Shown here: positions 57,385 to 64,000 of the stretch, piece after piece
How positions within the stretch are numbered: the first letter of the stretch is position 1
Layout of the letters: every line of letters begins with the position of its first letter
From: an uncultured Oscillibacter sp.
GTDB lineage: Bacteria; Bacillota; Clostridia; Oscillospirales; Oscillospiraceae
DNA: 64,000 nt
Assembly (NCBI GenBank): GCA_910587705.1
Contig: CAJUMX010000003.1
Location: forward strand, 171,135 to 235,134
Direction: 5' to 3'
Translations under genes and position numbers: made by a program
Notes under the pieces: model-generated
What the model was told of the DNA's origin: nothing
What the model saw: the letters and a program-made list of their open reading frames with translations, nothing else
Database searches by the model: none

Positions 57385-58155
57385 TCAGCCGTTCCCCGTG
57401 GGAAGGAAGGTGAAGGACCGGATGAGCCAGCGGTCCCCCTCCTCCCGAAGGGTCAGCTCCTGAACCACCTGGGTTCCCATGTGCCCCATGGGCTGGGAGC
57501 GGAGGCGGACGGTATCCCCGTCCCGAGCGCCCTCCACCGGCTGGAACCAGCCTGGGCCATAGTCGCTGGTGAAGTTGTAGTAAGCGTCGTAGTCCGGCAG
57601 GTACAGCACGTTCTCTGTGTTCTTCAAATCCGCCGTGGTGATACCGGCGTAGGTCTCCAGGGTCTTGTCCACCGCCGACCGGGGGATGCGGTGGATGGGC
57701 GCCGGTACGCCGCTGGGGAGGGGGCCCTCGTCCTCCAGGACTTCCGTAAAGGGGAAGCCGGGAAGCGCCGCCAGGGCCAGGAATTCCTCCGCGTCGCCGT
57801 CCTCCAGCAGCTGGCTTTCAAAGAAGTAATAGAACAAGAACTCCTTCAAGTCCAGCTCCGTCACGTCTGCGTAGGTGCTGGTGAAAAAGCAGCCCAGCTC
57901 CAAAGACCGGTCGCTTGGGTGGACCCTGGAGTGAAAGGCTTCCTCGGCCTGGGCCAGCTCCTCCTCCGTCAGGGGCGTTCCCTCCAGCGGGGAAAGCGTG
58001 GGGGCCGGGGCCTCCGGCGGAAGCGTTTCCACTGGGACCTCCTCCGGCCGGGCGGTCTCCACTGGGGCCTCCTCCGGCGGGGGGGCGGGGGATGGGGCCG
58101 CCCCACAGGACGCCAGCGTCAGGGAGAACAGGAGCAGCAGTAAACAGATTCTCAT
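57385..58155 (-). CDS. Lipoprotein of unknown function
   Basis: The 256-residue protein has a lipoprotein signal ending LTLASCG (lipobox Cys about 17), then a Pro/Glu-rich linker with repeated PEE(V/A)PVET units (about 25-60) and a globular domain rich in Phe/Tyr (GCFFTSTYADVTELDLKEFLFYYFFES). The ATG at 58155 has AAGGAGG 5 bases upstream. It lies just upstream of rsmA. No family recognised; extracellular, membrane-anchored. Confidence 0.8.
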   Translation of the reverse strand: MRICLLLLLFSLTLASCGAAPSPAPPPEEAPVETARPEEVPVETLPPEAPAPTLSPLEGTPLTEEELAQAEEAFHSRVHPSDRSLELGCFFTSTYADVTELDLKEFLFYYFFESQLLEDGDAEEFLALAALPGFPFTEVLEDEGPLPSGVPAPIHRIPRSAVDKTLETYAGITTADLKNTENVLYLPDYDAYYNFTSDYGPGWFQPVEGARDGDTVRLRSQPMGHMGTQVVQELTLREEGDRWLIRSFTFLPTGNG

Positions 58156-58314
58156 GGCGTCCTCCTTATCCCAGCCCATTCCGCACCGGCAATTTCACAG
58201 GAGAGTATAACACAAGCCCGCTGGCGATTCAATTCTTTTTCAGGAACAAAACCCGGGGCCTTGCAAATTTCCCCCCTTCTGCTATACTATTTCCATCAGA
58301 AAGGAGGGCCTTCC

Positions 58315-58935
58315 ATGACCCACATCGTCGACCGGGCCGCGTGGCCCCGGCGGGAGCTGTTTGACTTCTTCTCCCCCATGTCCCAGCCCTTTTTCTCCGT
58401 CACCTTCCGCCAGGACGTCACCCGGCTGTACCAGTTTGCCAAGGAGAACCGCCTTTCCTTCTACCACTCCCTGGTCTACCTCTGCACCCGGGCCGTCAAC
58501 GGCGTGGAGGCGTTCCGCTACGCCCTCCGGGGGGAGGACCTGGTCCTCTTTGACCAGAGAATCCCCAGCTTCACGGATCTAAAGCCCGGGGCGGAGCAGT
58601 TCCACATTGTCACCCTGCCTATGGAGGAGGATATCCGGGCCTTCTGCGCCGCCGCCAGGGCAAAAAGCGCCGCCCAGACCACCTTCCTGGACCAGGAGGA
58701 CAGCCTGGACTTGATTTACTTCACCTGCCTTCCCTGGGTGGAGCTGACGGCCCTGACCAACGAGCGGGCCTTCGACCCGGACGACGCCGTGCCCCGGATC
58801 GCCTGGGGGAAGTACGCCCAGGAGGGGGAGCGGAAGGTGCTCCACATCTCCCTGGAGCTGAACCACCGCTTTGTGGACGGCCTCCACGTGGGCCGGTTCC
58901 ACGAGGGGCTGGCCGCCCTGATTGAGGCCCTGTAA
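58315..58935 (+). CDS. Chloramphenicol acetyltransferase family protein
   Basis: The 206-residue protein follows the CAT fold: WPRRELFDFFSPMSQPFFSVT at the start, FYHSLVYLCTRAVN, and the catalytic motif LNHRFVDGLHVGRFHEGL. In classic CAT this is HHxxxDG; the first His is Asn here, the catalytic His and the structural Asp remain. AAGGAGG precedes the ATG. Many chromosomal members in Clostridia do not confer resistance. A strong terminator follows. It stands alone. Confidence 0.85.
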   Translation: MTHIVDRAAWPRRELFDFFSPMSQPFFSVTFRQDVTRLYQFAKENRLSFYHSLVYLCTRAVNGVEAFRYALRGEDLVLFDQRIPSFTDLKPGAEQFHIVTLPMEEDIRAFCAAARAKSAAQTTFLDQEDSLDLIYFTCLPWVELTALTNERAFDPDDAVPRIAWGKYAQEGERKVLHISLELNHRFVDGLHVGRFHEGLAALIEAL

Positions 58936-58946
58936 AAAGCCCCGAA

Positions 58947-58977
58947 AAAAGGACCGGGAGAGACTCCCGGTCCTTTT
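58947..58977. terminator. Bidirectional terminator
   Basis: AAAAGGACCGGGAG pairs with CTCCCGGTCCTTTT around AGA, between convergent genes. Confidence 0.88.
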
Positions 58978-58982
58978 CGCGC

Positions 58983-60818
58983 TTAGGGCTTTTCGCCCCA
59001 ATATTGAATACTCCACAGCCACACGTTCGACTGAAGGGTGAGGACTCTAAGGTTCCCGTCCTCTCCCCGGTCGAACCACACCGCCCCATCAGCGGCGGAG
59101 GCAAGGTTCCTGCCGTCCAAAACCGGCTCCGGGTCCGCCCGGAGGTCTGCCGCCAGCGTGCTTCCGCCGGTTCCAAAGGTCTCGTCGTAACAGGCCAGGA
59201 ATTCCTCCGGCGTGTTCGCCGTCCATTCGCCGCCGGGGGCCTTCACCTGGGCGGGGTAGGTCAGAAGGCCCGCGATTTCCTCCCGCTCTCCCCGGTCGAT
59301 GAGGTCCGCCAGATGCAGGAGAAATTCCCGCCCCTCGTCCAGGGAGAGGGCTTCATAGGGAGCATCCCCATTGTCCTGGGTGATGGTTCCGTTTCCCGCC
59401 CGGATGCTCCACTGATCCGTCTGGAGGGTGAAAATCCGAATCACGCCGTCCTCCACCAGCCCGAACCACACCGCGCCGCCAGCTGCCGAGGCCAGCCCGC
59501 TGCCGTCGCTGAACACCTCCGAGGGAGCGGGTTCCCAGGCCATATCCGCCGCCAGGGACAGGGCGTTTTGCCCCACGGTTTCATCATAGTACCGCAGAAA
59601 TTCCTCCGGCGAATTCACCGTATAACTCCCCCCGGCGGTCTCCACCTGGGCGGGGTAGACCAGAAGGTCCGCGATCTCCTCTCGCCGTCCATCCTCGATG
59701 CGCTCCGCCAGCAGGAGAACAAAGTCCCGGGCCACGTCGCTCCGGATCCCCGTCCGGGTATACAGCGGGTCCCCGGACTCCGAGGGCAGCGTCTCAACGG
59801 GCTGGTTCTCCAGGTCCGCCAAATACCGGGCGTTGGCGTCCCGGAGGGCCTCCCGGTCCGGTTCCCTCACCGGCGTCAGGGCGGAATAGAAGAAGCTGTC
59901 CGCCAGCTCCTCCAGCTCCTCCCGACCGATAGGGCCGGAGGAGAAGGTATCGTCCCCCTGCCGCCCCGTCAGCACGTTCACCAGCACAAAGCTGTCCCCC
60001 AGGTCCGCAAGGATCAAAGAGCGGTTCCGCTCCCCCAGGCCCAGGGTGACGGATGTCCCGTCCGCCGCCCGGTATCCCCACTCCTCAAAGTCGCCGAGGT
60101 CCCCGATGTTCAGCGCCACGTCGTCAAAGGTCCCCTTGACGGAGCGGCTGAACTGGTACTCAATGGGCCCATAGCCCTTCAGCTCCCCGGCCCCCAGCTC
60201 CGCGCCGCCGTCGAAGCGGAAGGTGCCGTTTTCGTAGATGTAGCCGGTGTAGGGCGTGACATTCTTCCCGCAGAAGTCCCCCGCCGCGACGGGCCAGGCC
60301 TCCGGGAAAACGTCCTCCATCCAGCGGTGGAGCTTCAAATCGTATTTGGCGATGATCTCCTCCAGCTTGTCGGCCATCTCCTGGGTGTAGACCAGATAGA
60401 GGCCGTAGTCCTCCTCAAAGCCGGTGGGCTCGTTGCCGATGGCGCCGATGATGGCCCCGTCCGGGTCATAGCCCTCCCGGAAGGCCTCCCACTCCGCCAG
60501 GGCTTTGCTCTCCGGTGTGTCTCCCCAGCCGGAGAGGCTGACGAAGTCCTTGTATTCGTACTCCCCGGGGACCACCACCCCCCGCTCGTCCGTCACGTTC
60601 ACGCTGCCCTTCTCCGGCAGCAGCGCGTCCCGGAGGCCGAAGAAGTTGGCCGCCACCGCCAAGGCGGATAGGGCCGCCAGCAGGGCGACGGACGCCGCCA
60701 GCGTTACCAGCCATCGCAAGCTCCTTCCCCGTCTCCGCATCGCATAGTCCTCCCATCGAATTTCTCTGGTCCCCTGGACCTGGGAAAAGGTCTCCTGGTA
60801 AAATTCCCGGTTAGTCAT
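58983..60818 (-). CDS. Membrane-anchored anti-sigma-like protein with a duplicated C-terminal domain
   Basis: The 611-residue protein has a short cytoplasmic N-terminus (MTNREFYQETFSQVQGTREIRW), one membrane helix (about 36-58) and a large extracellular part. The last ~250 residues contain two related copies: EEIADLLVYPAQVETAGGSYTVNSPEEFL and EEIAGLLTYPAQVKAPGGEWTANTPEEFL (both shortened on reading), each followed by YDET. It overlaps the ECF sigma gene by 8 bases. The arrangement fits a membrane anti-sigma factor whose outer domain senses an external signal; no ZAS zinc motif is seen. Confidence 0.75.
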   Translation of the reverse strand: MTNREFYQETFSQVQGTREIRWEDYAMRRRGRSLRWLVTLAASVALLAALSALAVAANFFGLRDALLPEKGSVNVTDERGVVVPGEYEYKDFVSLSGWGDTPESKALAEWEAFREGYDPDGAIIGAIGNEPTGFEEDYGLYLVYTQEMADKLEEIIAKYDLKLHRWMEDVFPEAWPVAAGDFCGKNVTPYTGYIYENGTFRFDGGAELGAGELKGYGPIEYQFSRSVKGTFDDVALNIGDLGDFEEWGYRAADGTSVTLGLGERNRSLILADLGDSFVLVNVLTGRQGDDTFSSGPIGREELEELADSFFYSALTPVREPDREALRDANARYLADLENQPVETLPSESGDPLYTRTGIRSDVARDFVLLLAERIEDGRREEIADLLVYPAQVETAGGSYTVNSPEEFLRYYDETVGQNALSLAADMAWEPAPSEVFSDGSGLASAAGGAVWFGLVEDGVIRIFTLQTDQWSIRAGNGTITQDNGDAPYEALSLDEGREFLLHLADLIDRGEREEIAGLLTYPAQVKAPGGEWTANTPEEFLACYDETFGTGGSTLAADLRADPEPVLDGRNLASAADGAVWFDRGEDGNLRVLTLQSNVWLWSIQYWGEKP

Positions 60819-61293
60819 CCTGCCAGTCCTCCCCCAATCGTTCCCGCAGCCGCTGCCGGGCCCGGGCCAGCCGGGTGGTCACCGTGGACTCCCCCACCCC
60901 CAGCAGCGCCCCGATCTCCCGGACACTGAGCTCCTCGTAGTAAAAGAGGTACAGCGCCGTCCGGTACTTCTCCGGCAAGGCCATCACCTCCTGATACAGC
61001 GCCGTTTGTTCCGGACGGTCGAAAACCGGAATCTCCGGCGCTTCCTCCCAGGAGACCCGGCGCTTCCGCCAGGGGCTTTTCAGCGCGTCCCGGCAGCAGT
61101 TCACCGTCACCCGCAGCAGCCAGCGCCGCAGGTGCTCTTCCCCGTCAAAGGTCCCCTTGCAGCGGAAGAGGCGAAAAAAGACCTCCTGCACCGCGTCGTC
61201 GGCGTCCTGGGAGCTGCCCAGGGCATGGAGGGCCGTGCGGTAGACCATGGCCTGATATTGCGCAACGGCATTTGTAAAGCGGGTCTTGTCCAT
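60811..61293 (-). CDS. ECF-type sigma factor
   Basis: The 160-residue protein has sigma region 2 (ALGSSQDADDAVQEVFFRLF, HLRRWLLRVTVNCCRD) and region 4 (LPEKYRTALYLFYYEELSVREIGALLG, split, then ESTVTTRLARARQRLRERL). It starts the operon with the anti-sigma-like gene, with overlapping stop and start. Such sigma factors usually drive their own operon; no confident target promoter could be picked. Confidence 0.92.
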   Translation of the reverse strand: MDKTRFTNAVAQYQAMVYRTALHALGSSQDADDAVQEVFFRLFRCKGTFDGEEHLRRWLLRVTVNCCRDALKSPWRKRRVSWEEAPEIPVFDRPEQTALYQEVMALPEKYRTALYLFYYEELSVREIGALLGVGESTVTTRLARARQRLRERLGEDWQDD

Positions 61294-61465
61294 AGGCCGT
61301 CCTCGTCCGTTTCGTTCTTGGGTGTGCGCTCACTAATCATACGATTTGGAACCGGGCCTTGTCTCATCTTTTTAAATATTTTGAAAATTTTAAAACCCCT
61401 GGAACACGCCCGGTGGAGAATATGGTAAAATGCAAATTCATCGTGGAAGAAGCGGAGGTGTTGGT

Positions 61466-62131
61466 ATGACAATGGAAGAGGCCATGCGGAGCCGTCATAC
61501 GGTTCGCCGCTACACGGACCGGAAGCTTCCCCAAGCGATTCTGGAGCCGCTGGAGGGACGGGTCCGGAGGAACAACCAGGAGCAAGGTCTGGCCATGCGC
61601 CTGGTGACGGAGAACACGGAGGCTTTCGGACCCCTCCTGCGGCTGTTCCTGGCGAAGGGGGTCCGGAATTATGTCATCCTGGCGGGGCGAGACCGGCCCG
61701 GCTTGGACGAGGCCGTGGGGTACGGCGGGGCGGACGTGATGCTGTACGCCCAAACCCTGGGACTGAACTCCTGGTGGGTGGGGGGCACCTTCCGCCGGAA
61801 GGGCCTGGAGAAGAACGCCGCCCCCGGGGCGGAGAAAATCCTGGGCCTTCTGGCCCTGGGCTACGGCGCGTCCCAGGGTGTGCCCCACAAGTCCAAGACA
61901 CCGGAAGAGGTGGCTTCTTATGACGGCCAGGCACCGGAGTGGTTTGTCCGGGGAACGGAGGCCCTCCTCCTGGCCCCCACAGCCCTGAATCGCCAGGCCT
62001 TCACCCTCCGGGGGGAGGGGCGCAGGGTTTCCCTGCGCTGTGACAACGGCCGGTTTTCCGGCGTGGACCTGGGCATCGGGAGGTACCACTTTGAACTGGG
62101 GGCAGGGAAGGAACCGTTTGACTGGGTCTAA
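61466..62131 (+). CDS. Nitroreductase family protein
   Basis: The 221-residue flavoprotein starts MTMEEAMRSRHTVRRYTDRKL, the FMN-binding RRSxRxY-type motif, and shows GYGGADVMLYAQTLGLNSWWVGG and LGLLALGYG. GGAGG lies 8 bases before the ATG at 61466. Similar clostridial proteins have two copies of the nitroreductase half or a truncated one. It would reduce nitro or quinone substrates with NAD(P)H. A terminator follows. Confidence 0.85.
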   Translation: MTMEEAMRSRHTVRRYTDRKLPQAILEPLEGRVRRNNQEQGLAMRLVTENTEAFGPLLRLFLAKGVRNYVILAGRDRPGLDEAVGYGGADVMLYAQTLGLNSWWVGGTFRRKGLEKNAAPGAEKILGLLALGYGASQGVPHKSKTPEEVASYDGQAPEWFVRGTEALLLAPTALNRQAFTLRGEGRRVSLRCDNGRFSGVDLGIGRYHFELGAGKEPFDWV

Positions 62132-62143
62132 GCCGGACACGAC

Positions 62144-62169
62144 AAAGGGACCGCGTAAGCGGTCCCTTT
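62144..62169. terminator. Bidirectional terminator
   Basis: AAAGGGACCGC pairs with GCGGTCCCTTT around GTAA between convergent genes. Confidence 0.88.
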
Positions 62170-62176
62170 CTGCGTG

Positions 62177-62686
62177 TTATCGGGCCTCCAGACGGCTCTG
62201 AAGCCCCAGGTTTTTCCCCAGCAGGTTGGCCAGGGGCACGCCCAGAAGATAGCACGCCGCCAGCTCCCCCAGACCCACGGTCAGAGCGCTGAGGCCGTAT
62301 GCGGGCCAAAAGGCCCCGCCCTCCTGAACGGTAAACCAGGCGATTTCCGCCCCCACAATGACCGCGTTGCACACCACCGGCGGCAGGGCGGCCAGGTACA
62401 AATTGGGCATCCTCCGGCTCCAAAGAGCGGCCAGCAGGGTGGCCAGGGTGCCAAAAATCCAGTCCAGCATGATGGGAGAGCCCAGCAGATTGGCCAAGAA
62501 GCAGCCCACCGCCAGACCGGGGATGGCCTCTGGAAACAGGAAGGGCAGCAGCGTCATGGCCTCCGCCACGCGGAACTGGACGCCCATGTATTGGGGAATG
62601 GGCAAAAGCAGGGTGGCCGCCGCGTAGATGGCGGCAATGAGACCGGCCAGGGCCAGTCTCCGGGTGCGGAAACGGGTGTTGGACAT
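62177..62686 (-). CDS. queT: QueT-family transporter (ECF S component for queuosine precursor)
   Basis: The 169-residue membrane protein has five or six helices: LALAGLIAAIYAAATLLLPI, QYMGVQFRVAEAMTLLPFLF, AIPGLAVGCFLANLLGS and MLDWIFGTLATLLAALW. The VQFRVAEAMTLLP motif is typical of QueT substrate-binding subunits. The ATG at 62686 has GGAGG 9 bases upstream. In relatives a preQ1 riboswitch often controls it; here the leader is structured but I could not fit a known preQ1 aptamer with confidence. Confidence 0.88.
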   Translation of the reverse strand: MSNTRFRTRRLALAGLIAAIYAAATLLLPIPQYMGVQFRVAEAMTLLPFLFPEAIPGLAVGCFLANLLGSPIMLDWIFGTLATLLAALWSRRMPNLYLAALPPVVCNAVIVGAEIAWFTVQEGGAFWPAYGLSALTVGLGELAACYLLGVPLANLLGKNLGLQSRLEAR

Positions 62687-62750
62687 GATGAAATTCCTCC
62701 ATTTTTTTCGTTCGCCCCACAGGGCGGGCAGGGTGATGGCACCTGCCGCG
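62687..62750 (-). promoter_or_regulatory. Structured leader of queT
   Basis: On the minus strand the leader holds GGCAG/CTGCC around an 11-base C/A-rich loop, then CGCCC/GGGCG, then an A-rich run before GGAGG. The small stem with A-rich tail recalls preQ1-I aptamers, but the second stem has no counterpart there. Confidence 0.3.
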
Positions 62751-62754
62751 CAAG

Positions 62755-62783
62755 AGTATACCACAGGCAAATGGAAAGAGCAA
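62755..62783 (-). promoter_or_regulatory. Promoter of queT
   Basis: On the minus strand TTGCTC and TATACT are separated by 17 bases. Confidence 0.6.
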
Positions 62784-62818
62784 GGGAAAAATTTCCCGGT
62801 CAATTGTGTCAAAAACCC

Positions 62819-62895
62819 TTGACGAACGCCGGAGGCTACCCTATACTGTTAAAGTTGTCTGTTTACGCAAACGCAATTTTCTGTTACGTAAAGGA
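62819..62895 (+). promoter_or_regulatory. Promoter and probable operators of the LacI-type gene
   Basis: TTGACG and TATACT (62819-62847) are separated by 17 bases. Downstream, CTGTTTACGCAAA and CTGTTACGTAAA are two related sites; GTTTACGCAAAC is nearly palindromic. They are suitable for autorepression by a LacI-type dimer. Confidence 0.65.
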
Positions 62896-62903
62896 ATCCG
62901 TCT

Positions 62904-63902
62904 ATGAAAGTCACCATCAGCGATGTGGCCCGGCTGGCAGGGGTTTCCACCGCCACCGTCTCCCACACCATCAACAGCACCCGTTACGTCTCCGGAGAGA
63001 CCAAGGAGCGGGTCTATCAGGCCATCCGCCAGCTGGGCTACACCCCCGACGCCTCCGCCCGGAGCTTCCGCACGGGGAAGAAGAAAACCATCGGCTTCAT
63101 CGTCCCCGATATCTCCAACAAGTTTTTTGGCACCATCATCGAGTCGGCGGAAAACTACCTCTCCGCCCAGGGCTATCACCTCATCATTGCCAACACCAAG
63201 GAGAACATGGAGCGGGAAGAGACGAATCTCCGCCTCCTCACCGCCGGGCTGGTGGACGGGCTTTTGATTGCCAGCACCATGGACAGCTTCGCCCAGTTGG
63301 AGCGCCTGCTTCCCGCCGGGTTTCCAGTGGTGCTGGTGGACCGGACCTTCGGCAGTCAGAAGTACTCCTCTGTCTCCGTCTCCAACTTCCAGCCCATCTA
63401 TCGCAGTGTCTGCCGCCTGGCGGGGCGGGGAAAGCGGCGTATCGGCATTGTGGGCGGCCTACCCCGGCTGTCCACCACCAAGGAGCGGATCGCCGCCTAC
63501 CAGGCGGCCATGGCGGACTGCGGCCTGCCCCAGGAGGAAGCGCTGATTGTGTACGGGGACTCCATGGAAAACAGCGCCCCGCCCTGCCTGGACCAGCTTT
63601 TGGAGCGGGGCTGTGACGCCATCCTGGTCTGCCAGGGCCTCATGGCCTCCGTCACCATCGCCTATCTCCGGGGGAAGGACATCCAGCCCCGGCGGGACCT
63701 GGAGCTGGTGAGCTTTGTGGACTATGACACCCGGGCCTATGAGTTTTACTACGATCAAGTAGACCGCATCATCCAGCCGGTGGAGGAGCTGGGGGAAATC
63801 GCCGGGGAGCAGATTCTCCTCCGGCTGGAAAAGCCCGACGCGCCGGTGGTGGAACGGGTGCTGACCTCGGAGTACCGCCCCTGCGGAGAGGAAGGCGCTT
63901 AG
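62904..63902 (+). CDS. LacI-family transcriptional regulator
   Basis: The 332-residue protein has the LacI HTH at its start (VTISDVARLAGVSTATVSHT, then hinge helix SARSFRTGKKKTIGFIVP) and a periplasmic-binding-protein-like core (GLVDGLLIASTM, VVLVDR, ELVSFVDYD). AAAGGA precedes the ATG. It is divergent from queT. The inducer, probably a sugar, cannot be named. Two terminators follow. Confidence 0.92.
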   Translation: MKVTISDVARLAGVSTATVSHTINSTRYVSGETKERVYQAIRQLGYTPDASARSFRTGKKKTIGFIVPDISNKFFGTIIESAENYLSAQGYHLIIANTKENMEREETNLRLLTAGLVDGLLIASTMDSFAQLERLLPAGFPVVLVDRTFGSQKYSSVSVSNFQPIYRSVCRLAGRGKRRIGIVGGLPRLSTTKERIAAYQAAMADCGLPQEEALIVYGDSMENSAPPCLDQLLERGCDAILVCQGLMASVTIAYLRGKDIQPRRDLELVSFVDYDTRAYEFYYDQVDRIIQPVEELGEIAGEQILLRLEKPDAPVVERVLTSEYRPCGEEGA

Positions 63903-63924
63903 AACGCGCTTTTTGCAAGGAAAA

Positions 63925-63987
63925 CGCTGGAAGCATAGGCTTCCAGCGTCAGCTTGTCGAAAAAGTCTGCCTACCGGCAGACTTTTT
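63925..63987 (+). terminator. Two tandem terminators after the LacI-type gene
   Basis: CGCTGGAAGC/GCTTCCAGCG at 63925-63948 and AAAAAGTCTGCC/GGCAGACTTTTT around TACC at 63960-63987. Confidence 0.8.
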
Positions 63988-64000
63988 CATGTAAAGATGA

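Noticed and set aside
59004..60671. 555-codon plus-strand frame opposite the anti-sigma-like gene
   Set aside because: It is a shadow of GC-rich coding sequence without a start signal or family resemblance.

Overview
The window looks like chromosomal DNA of a high-GC Firmicute, most likely a gut clostridium of the Oscillospiraceae/Flavonifractor-Lawsonibacter kind. The reasons are the GC-rich codon use of the two flanks, strong AGGAGG ribosome sites, and marker genes of that group (DUF4317, DUF1538 with a P-II-like partner, the iron-sulfur scaffold/GGGtGRT pair, mini-RNase III beside rqcH). The placement is inference from content; no 16S gene is present.

Layout. 1-10.3 kb is core genome: a cell-wall pair (a penicillin-binding protein cut by the window edge and an FHA-FtsW/RodA fusion), a coiled-coil protein, P-II/DUF1538, DUF4317, a cation antiporter under a yybP-ykoY-type manganese riboswitch, and a phosphatase-acetyltransferase fusion. 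10.1-50.9 kb is one long accessory region rooted in alanine tRNA genes. It starts at a tRNA cluster and holds a cytosine methyltransferase fused to a BsuBI/PstI-like nuclease; a HEPN/MNT toxin-antitoxin; two tandem tyrosine integrases with xis and regulators; a five-gene AT-rich operon of DruA(DUF4338), a DptF-like ATPase, a DptG-like protein, a giant DptH/FtsK-like translocase and an SfsA-like nuclease; a small cassette (Nudix, deformylase-like, HEAT, YaaA, tocopherol-cyclase-like); two halves of a serine recombinase; a Detocs (dtcABC) defence system; a lone AAA ATPase; Tn916-like remnants; MATE/PadR; an origin-like non-coding stretch; and an XRE regulator with a complete large serine recombinase.

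A notable structural point is that one alanine tRNA gene appears to lie in three pieces, at about 10.3, 12.9 and 35.2 kb. The acceptor-stem and anticodon-stem halves still pair perfectly although they are 25 kb apart, which marks the ends of stacked insertions. Two intact tRNA-Ala(CGC) genes sit inside the island.

51-64 kb returns to core genome: iron-sulfur scaffold plus GGGtGRT protein, a small RHH regulator pair, a candidate small RNA convergent with a tiny hydrophobic peptide (possible type I toxin-antitoxin), rqcH-mrnC, rsmA, a lipoprotein, an acetyltransferase of the CAT family, an ECF sigma/anti-sigma pair, a nitroreductase, a QueT-type transporter and a LacI-type regulator.

The island concentrates anti-phage functions: a fused restriction-modification enzyme, HEPN/MNT, the DruA-Dpt-like operon, Detocs and an AAA ATPase. 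The DruA-Dpt-like operon is the best candidate for an undescribed system.
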